Assembly: GCF_964355755.1 (NCBI RefSeq)
Contig: NC_092673.1
Location: forward strand, 35,907,648 to 35,971,647
Direction of reading: 5' to 3'
Source: Antedon mediterranea
Lineage: Eukaryota > Echinodermata > Crinoidea > Comatulida > Antedonidae
DNA: 64,000 bases
This document shows, piece by piece, positions 59,196-64,000 of the stretch. Below the pieces are notes generated by a model. It had not been told where the DNA came from and did not search any database. It saw only the letters and a list, made by a program, of their open reading frames with translations. The position numbers and the translations under genes are program-made. Numbering within the stretch: position 1 is the first letter of the stretch; every line of letters starts with the position of its first letter.

Positions 59196-60130
59196 ATTTA
59201 ACATTAATAATGTTGTAGTAAGGTACAAAATAACAATAATGTTGTAGTAAAGAACATGAATAACATTAATAATGTTATAGTAAGGTACAGGAATAACATT
59301 AATAATGTTGTAGTAAGGTACAGAAATAACATTAATAATGTTGTAGTAAGGTACAGGAATAACATTAATAATGTTGTAGTAAGGTACAGGAATAACATTA
59401 ATAATGTTGTAGTAAGGTACAGGAATAACATTAATAATGTTGTAGTAAGGTACAGGAATAACATTAATAATGTTGTAGTAAGGTATAGGAATAACATTAA
59501 TAATGTTGTAGTAAGGTACAGGAATAACATTAATAATGTTGTAGTAAGGTACAGGAATAACATTAATAATGTTGTAGTAAGGTACAGGAATAACATTAAT
59601 AATGTTGTAGTAAGGTATAGGAATAACATTAATAATGTTGTAGTAAGGTAAAGGTGAGGTGAGTCCCGTGTTCTCTGAACGTAGGTGAATGAGCTGTTAG
59701 GAGCTCATTGTACTAAGCCTCGGCATTATGTGGTAGGGTGGCCAGTTCCTTTCCACGCCGCCTTTTTTCTCCCTAGTATTTTCAACCAGGTACTCATTTT
59801 ACAGCTGAGTGAACTGGGAGTTGTCGGGCATTGAACCCGGGTCTATCTGTACGACAGTCAAGTGTCCTAACCACTCGGCTATCCAACTCCTGTAGTAAGG
59901 TACAGGAATAAAAATAATAATGTTGTAGTAAGGTACAGGAATAACATTAATAATGTTGTTGTAAGGTACATGAATAACATTAATAATGTTGTAGTAAGGT
60001 ACAGGAATAACATTAATAATTTTGTAAGGTACAGGAATAACATTAATAATGTTGTAGTAAGGTACAGGAATAACATTAATAATGTTGTAGTAAGGTACAG
60101 AAATAACATTAATAATGTTTCAGTAAGGTA
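59196..60130. repeat. 33-bp minisatellite split by a SINE
   Basis: Units 'aggtacaggaataacattaa' + 'taatgttgtagta', about 13 before and 7 after a SINE at 59651-59889. Each unit has the near-palindrome aacattaataatgtt. Period 33 keeps frames open on both strands, which explains the long repetitive ORFs. Confidence 0.93.
59651..59889 (-). mobile_element. tRNA-derived SINE with intact acceptor stem
   Basis: On the minus strand it begins GGAGTTGGATAGCCGAGTGG (A box), has B box GGGTTCAATGCCC, and closes the tRNA-like head with CAACTCC, pairing all seven bases of GGAGTTG. The body follows to the left (ctgagtgaactgggag; tactcattttacagctgag). Flanked by 'tgtagtaaggta', but this is also the array unit. 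Confidence 0.8.
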
Positions 60131-60317
60131 CCGAATATTTTATAAACATGATGGATACAAGGTATATTTTGAAATTTAAATGTTAATCCATTTTGTGAAA
60201 AAGGTTGAAAGTTTGTATCAGCTAAAAGGTCAAGGACATGTTTGTTATTGTTTTGTATGAGAGGAAACTATACTGCACACTATGGGTCTGTACTGTTAGC
60301 AATCAAAAATGGAAATA

Positions 60318-60600
60318 TAACAGTACTGTATACTGTAGTACTGTATACTGTAGTACTGTATACTGTAGTACTGTATACTGTAGTACTGTAGTACTGTATA
60401 CTGTAGTACTGTATACTGTAGTACTGTATACTGTAGTACTGTATACTGTAGTACTGTATACTGTAGTACTGTATACTGTAGTACTGTATACTGTAGTACT
60501 GTATACTGTAGTACTGTATACTGTAGTACTGTATACTGTAGTACTGTATACTGTAGTACTGTATACTGTATACTGTAGTACTGTAGTAACCTGTATACTG
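60318..60600. repeat. 15-bp minisatellite, about 18 units
   Basis: 'gtactgtatactgta' in tandem, with a few units shortened to gtactgta. Self-complementary (tactgta/tacagta), hence open frames both ways. Confidence 0.95.
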
Positions 60601-61610
60601 TTAGGTTAGCAATAAAAAATGGATACATAAATCAAATATATGTACTGCTGTAATGTATATGAGAACCCAAGACCACTTCTAAGTTCTACCACATATAATA
60701 ATTAATAGCATTTAATAATTCTTTTAGCCTGGTCCATATAATTATTATTAAGACATAAGACATACTTTATTATCTCCAAAAAAAAAAATTTCAGGAGCTT
60801 GAAAAAGAAACAGATTAAAAATCAGTCCTAAACACACCAAAATAATTTTTGGCTTTGACATGACATGCAATCAAATTTACATACACAGTGACATTTTGAA
60901 ATCTGTATGAATTTGCAAGTCGTATGATTATTTACTCAAGGGTGAACACTATTTATTAATTAAGAAAGTAATACAGATTATTATTTTTTTTTTTTTCAAA
61001 TAAAAAAGATGAGTCATCAAATCATCAATAATATTTTTTATAAACAAATTAATAGATTAATAATGTTTTGTACAGATATTTTTACTACGATTTAAATACA
61101 TTCAACAGAAAATGAAATATTTCTTCTAAGAGTACAGTGGAAAATATGAACCTGTTGGATTATACTAGCAAAACATTGTGCAATCCCAGCTAGCAATTAT
61201 TTTCATTTCCATACAATGGTTGAGCAAGAACAACCCTGGATTGGGCTGTGCTCGCTTTGCAGGTCAGGTCAGGAGAGATGAATAATAATTGTTTTCATGC
61301 TTCAGTGCACATGTACAAAACACTCTGTAGCTGGGTCAAAACACTTTACCAGCTGACTGATGTAAACAAAGGCTTTCGGTTCAGGAAGATAGGGTATTTT
61401 ATAGTGAATATCTCTATGATTTCAGGGTAGGAAGATAGACTATTTTTGTAGGTAGGATCAAGTATATAGCTAGGAAGGAGAGGTGAGATAATAATATCTG
61501 TTTAGAATAAGCATTTTAGAAACAGTGTTAATCCAAAATAATTACTCTAATTAATAATTATTAATTATGTTGGACTAGCTATAAAACAACCATACCATCA
61601 TGTTTTAAAC
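60601..61610. other. Intergenic, nothing recognised
   Basis: AT-rich; no gene, array or mobile-element end seen. The 60-codon plus ORF at 61248 has no support. Confidence 0.4.
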
Positions 61611-62243
61611 TTAAAGACCCCTTCCCTGCAATTTTGGACGTTTTTTGGAAAATAATACATATATATCACTTTAAAAACATTAAACCATGTCATTCCTTGT
61701 CTTAAATGTACGTTTTATGGTAAATTATGATAAAAAGTGAGAAACAATGCACTACCTAAGTAGCTCGCGGCGATCGACCTCTCGTGGACGGTCTCAGGCC
61801 TAGCCTAGCTAGGCTTAGTTTTGTAGGCCTAGCTGGTAAACATCGGTAACGTACGAACATCGTACGCTAGCTATATACCTAGCCTGACGTTGTATAGTTG
61901 CTGCATTAATTGTCTTTCTATTTTTGCCAGACTCCGTTGATACAAATTGGGGAAAACCCGGTATTTTCGCTGAAAAGTTAGAGTCTTCCATTTGTTTTGG
62001 CTTCACGATCGATCGAAAAGTGGGCAAATTACAGGTGAAAAACAACAATATCAATCCGCGCGCAATGCATTTTGGGATTTATAGCGGGCCGCTATAATTA
62101 TTAAAATCGATTTATTTTTCACATTTATAACCGTTTAAAGACGAAAAAAGTTATCGCAATAGGACCATATAGTATTATTTTTACATTAAATATAGTTTGT
62201 GATCTTAAATTAGATCTAAAAAACGTAGGGAATGGGGCTTTAA
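61611..62243. mobile_element. TTAA-flanked MITE-D copy 3
   Basis: Third copy, TTAA at both ends, same orientation as the other two, very close to copy 2. It lies about 300 bp upstream of the orphan exon at 62540. Confidence 0.9.
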
Positions 62244-62539
62244 GATAGAGGCATGAATGATGAATTCACATTTTACTAATATTATTTATAAACATTTGTT
62301 TCATATTGAATGCCCTATTTTTTTTATCTTTGTTCGGAAAGTGAGTTTTGACCATAAATACGAGAGTTATTTATTTTCGGAAACCATTTTTTGACCTTAG
62401 TTCACTTGCGATTCTTCATAACCAGCCTATTAGTGGCGATGATTTGCTTTTGGAATGAAATTAAGAAATAAAAAGGACATAAAGTGTATGTAAAGTAAAA
62501 GGTATTTATGTAAAGTATCTATATTCTCTCTTATTTCAG

Positions 62540-62930
62540 GTGTGAATCAACAACATTCTATATAGCAATATTAACACAATCAGAAGACGTGGATAAACTA
62601 GTCATTTCAAAGAACATATCGGCCTTTTATAGGCCTCAGGCGGAAATAGGCCAAAGGTCAGAACGGCAGAACATCAAGGTCTATGAGGGCGGCTTAACAA
62701 AGTATTCCAGCAGCGCTCCATCTGAAACAAAATCAAAACCAGTGTCGTCTCAAATCAGTCGAACTCTTCCAAATCCGTACCTACCAGAGGCAACGGAGCG
62801 TGCATTTAGCAATCAAGCCACCAGGTTTAAGACGTCATGCAAAACTTTTCATCATAAGACAAGAAGGTGGTTGAATAGAGATGGTGGTGGAACATCTTTC
62901 CATTCATCGTTAAATCATTTACAAACTAAT
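62540..62930 (+). CDS. Orphan internal coding exon of an unidentified gene
   Basis: Open frame between an acceptor (ttatttcag, ending 62539) and a donor aat|GTGAGT at 62931. The first base completes a codon from an earlier exon; 130 codons follow and the exon ends in phase 0. The peptide starts CESTTFYIAILTQ and includes AFYRPQAE, a Ser/Thr/Pro-rich middle, NPYLPEATERAF and a basic FKTSCKTFHHKTRRW segment. No signal peptide, membrane segment or known domain is seen. Partner exons were not found, so the rest may lie to the right of this window and in the stretch on the left. Not recognised. Confidence 0.55.
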
Positions 62931-63173
62931 GTGAGTATCAATTATTGATATTTATTTTATTTCATTTCAAGCACGACACACGAAATTAAAATTGTAACAT
63001 TGTAAAACAGAGAAATGAAACAGGGACAACCACAAAACAAGCAAAACAGCTTTTACAACTAGTGGTGCCCTAAAAATAGAAAACAAGAAAAATTAATATC
63101 TAATTAACACTAAAAGTAAACAGTAAATAGCTGCTAATTATATTTTTTTATTTATATATCATTCATTTTAAGC

Positions 63174-63414
63174 TCTGTCTACACTATCAAACTTTATGTG
63201 ACAATGTGATGTGCCCATATACTGTATGTATGGGCATGATAATGGCATATCACTACTATATTTGGCATATCACTACCATATTTGTGCATATCACTACTAG
63301 TACCATATTTGTGCATATCACTACCATATTTGTGAATATCACTACCATATTTTTGCATATCACTTTTTTTTTTGTCAAAACTATAGTTTGTTTGATAGTA
63401 TAGACAGAGCTTTA
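63174..63414. mobile_element. MITE-M copy 7, expanded internal array
   Basis: AGCTCTGTCTACACTATCAA to GATAGTATAGACAGAGCT, flanked by TTA on both sides. The inner motif 'catatcactaccatatttg' is repeated about six times. Confidence 0.85.
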
Positions 63415-64000
63415 GATTAGATAATTATTGTTAAATTGCATGTCAATCATTATACAGTTCAATGAACACAATGTCACTGTCTTTGACAATCGCATGATGT
63501 ATGATTCGATATCTGCTGCTATTTTTGTTCTGTATTTATCAGTGAAAAGTCATTAAGTTGTATTATGACACTGTACTTTAAACCTGTTAATGTGTTTGGT
63601 GGGTTTCATAACTAGAGACACTGTATTTCCCATGTTACATAACATCCAGACAGTATGGTGCTCCTAGTGTATTTTGCAATACTAAATATTATACTTATAA
63701 AGAAATAAATAAACCAATTGTTACATATTATGTATCTATTCAACTTCAGAATTTAACAGCTAGGTCCCATTTTTGGCAATTTATTTATTTATTTATTCAA
63801 CTTTGTTTTACAAGGATAGTACAGTACTACAGCTGTACTACAGCAGTACAGCTGACTTGAAGAGGCCCTCTTTAAAACAATACAAAAATATACAAACAAC
63901 ATTCAAACAAGATACAATAGGAATCATACAGATACAGATACAAAATTTTAAAATTCATACATGTACACAAACAAAATTACATGTTACATGTGTAAAAATC
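63415..64000. other. Right flank, nothing recognised
   Basis: AT-rich sequence with 'atttatttatttatt' and a 'tacagctgtactacagcagtacagctg' palindromic run near 63828-63855, possibly an element end continuing past the window. Confidence 0.35.

Noticed and set aside
59817-59889. Functional tRNA gene on the minus strand
   Set aside because: The cloverleaf is nearly complete, but it continues into a SINE body and sits as an insertion within an array. Other tRNA-like heads (35180, 43580, 53265) are more diverged.
59204-60109. Repetitive ORFs on both strands (LYLTTTLLM, YRNNINNVVV)
   Set aside because: Produced by the 33-bp array, and open on both strands at once.
60238-60628. ORFs with VVLYT or LQYTV repeats
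   Set aside because: Produced by the 15-bp self-complementary array.

Overview
This is eukaryotic, animal nuclear DNA: AT-rich, with intron-split genes (GT-AG junctions whose phases I could match), and packed with short inverted-repeat transposons, tRNA-derived SINEs, non-LTR retrotransposon remnants and minisatellites. An ST8Sia-type sialyltransferase, CARD proteins, a Rex1/Babar-like reverse transcriptase remnant and an SNM1A with UBZ4 and PIP motifs suggest an invertebrate deuterostome, most likely an echinoderm. That placement is inference; there is no rRNA or mitochondrial marker here.

Layout. 1-7 kb: mostly non-coding, with a predicted two-exon minus-strand gene for a small type II membrane protein (3964-6875) whose intron holds a perfect 14 x 50-bp array. 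7-15 kb: no gene seen; MITEs and a degenerate 49-bp array. 15.4-22.6 kb: a complete seven-exon minus-strand ST8Sia-like gene (363 aa) with sialylmotifs L, S, III and VS, an Asn-to-Ser change in motif L and a decayed tandem copy of part of one exon. 22.9-36 kb: minisatellites and a transposon graveyard, including a 4.1-kb inverted-repeat element and a repeat family with two divergent tRNA-like heads. 36.3-37.4 and 42.5-44.0 kb: two paralogous plus-strand three-exon genes, each a CARD followed by a short Gly/Asn/Val/Ile tail that looks like an amyloid or RHIM-like signalling motif. 39.6-41.1 and 44.8-46.4 kb: nested MITEs, some with target-site duplications and empty sites readable from sister copies. 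47.4-54.3 kb: a complete nine-exon DCLRE1A (SNM1A) gene, 1366 aa, with 22 in-frame decapeptide repeats in its linker. 54.3-64 kb: minisatellites, TTAA-flanked MITEs, a long foldback, and one orphan coding exon at 62540-62930.

The genes do not form a pathway. DCLRE1A is interstrand-crosslink repair, the ST8Sia-like gene is Golgi glycosylation, and the CARD pair is probably innate immune or cell-death signalling. The best candidate for an undescribed system is the CARD-plus-amyloid-like-tail pair: both copies share the intron position inside the CARD, the intron phases, and a separate last exon carrying the tail.
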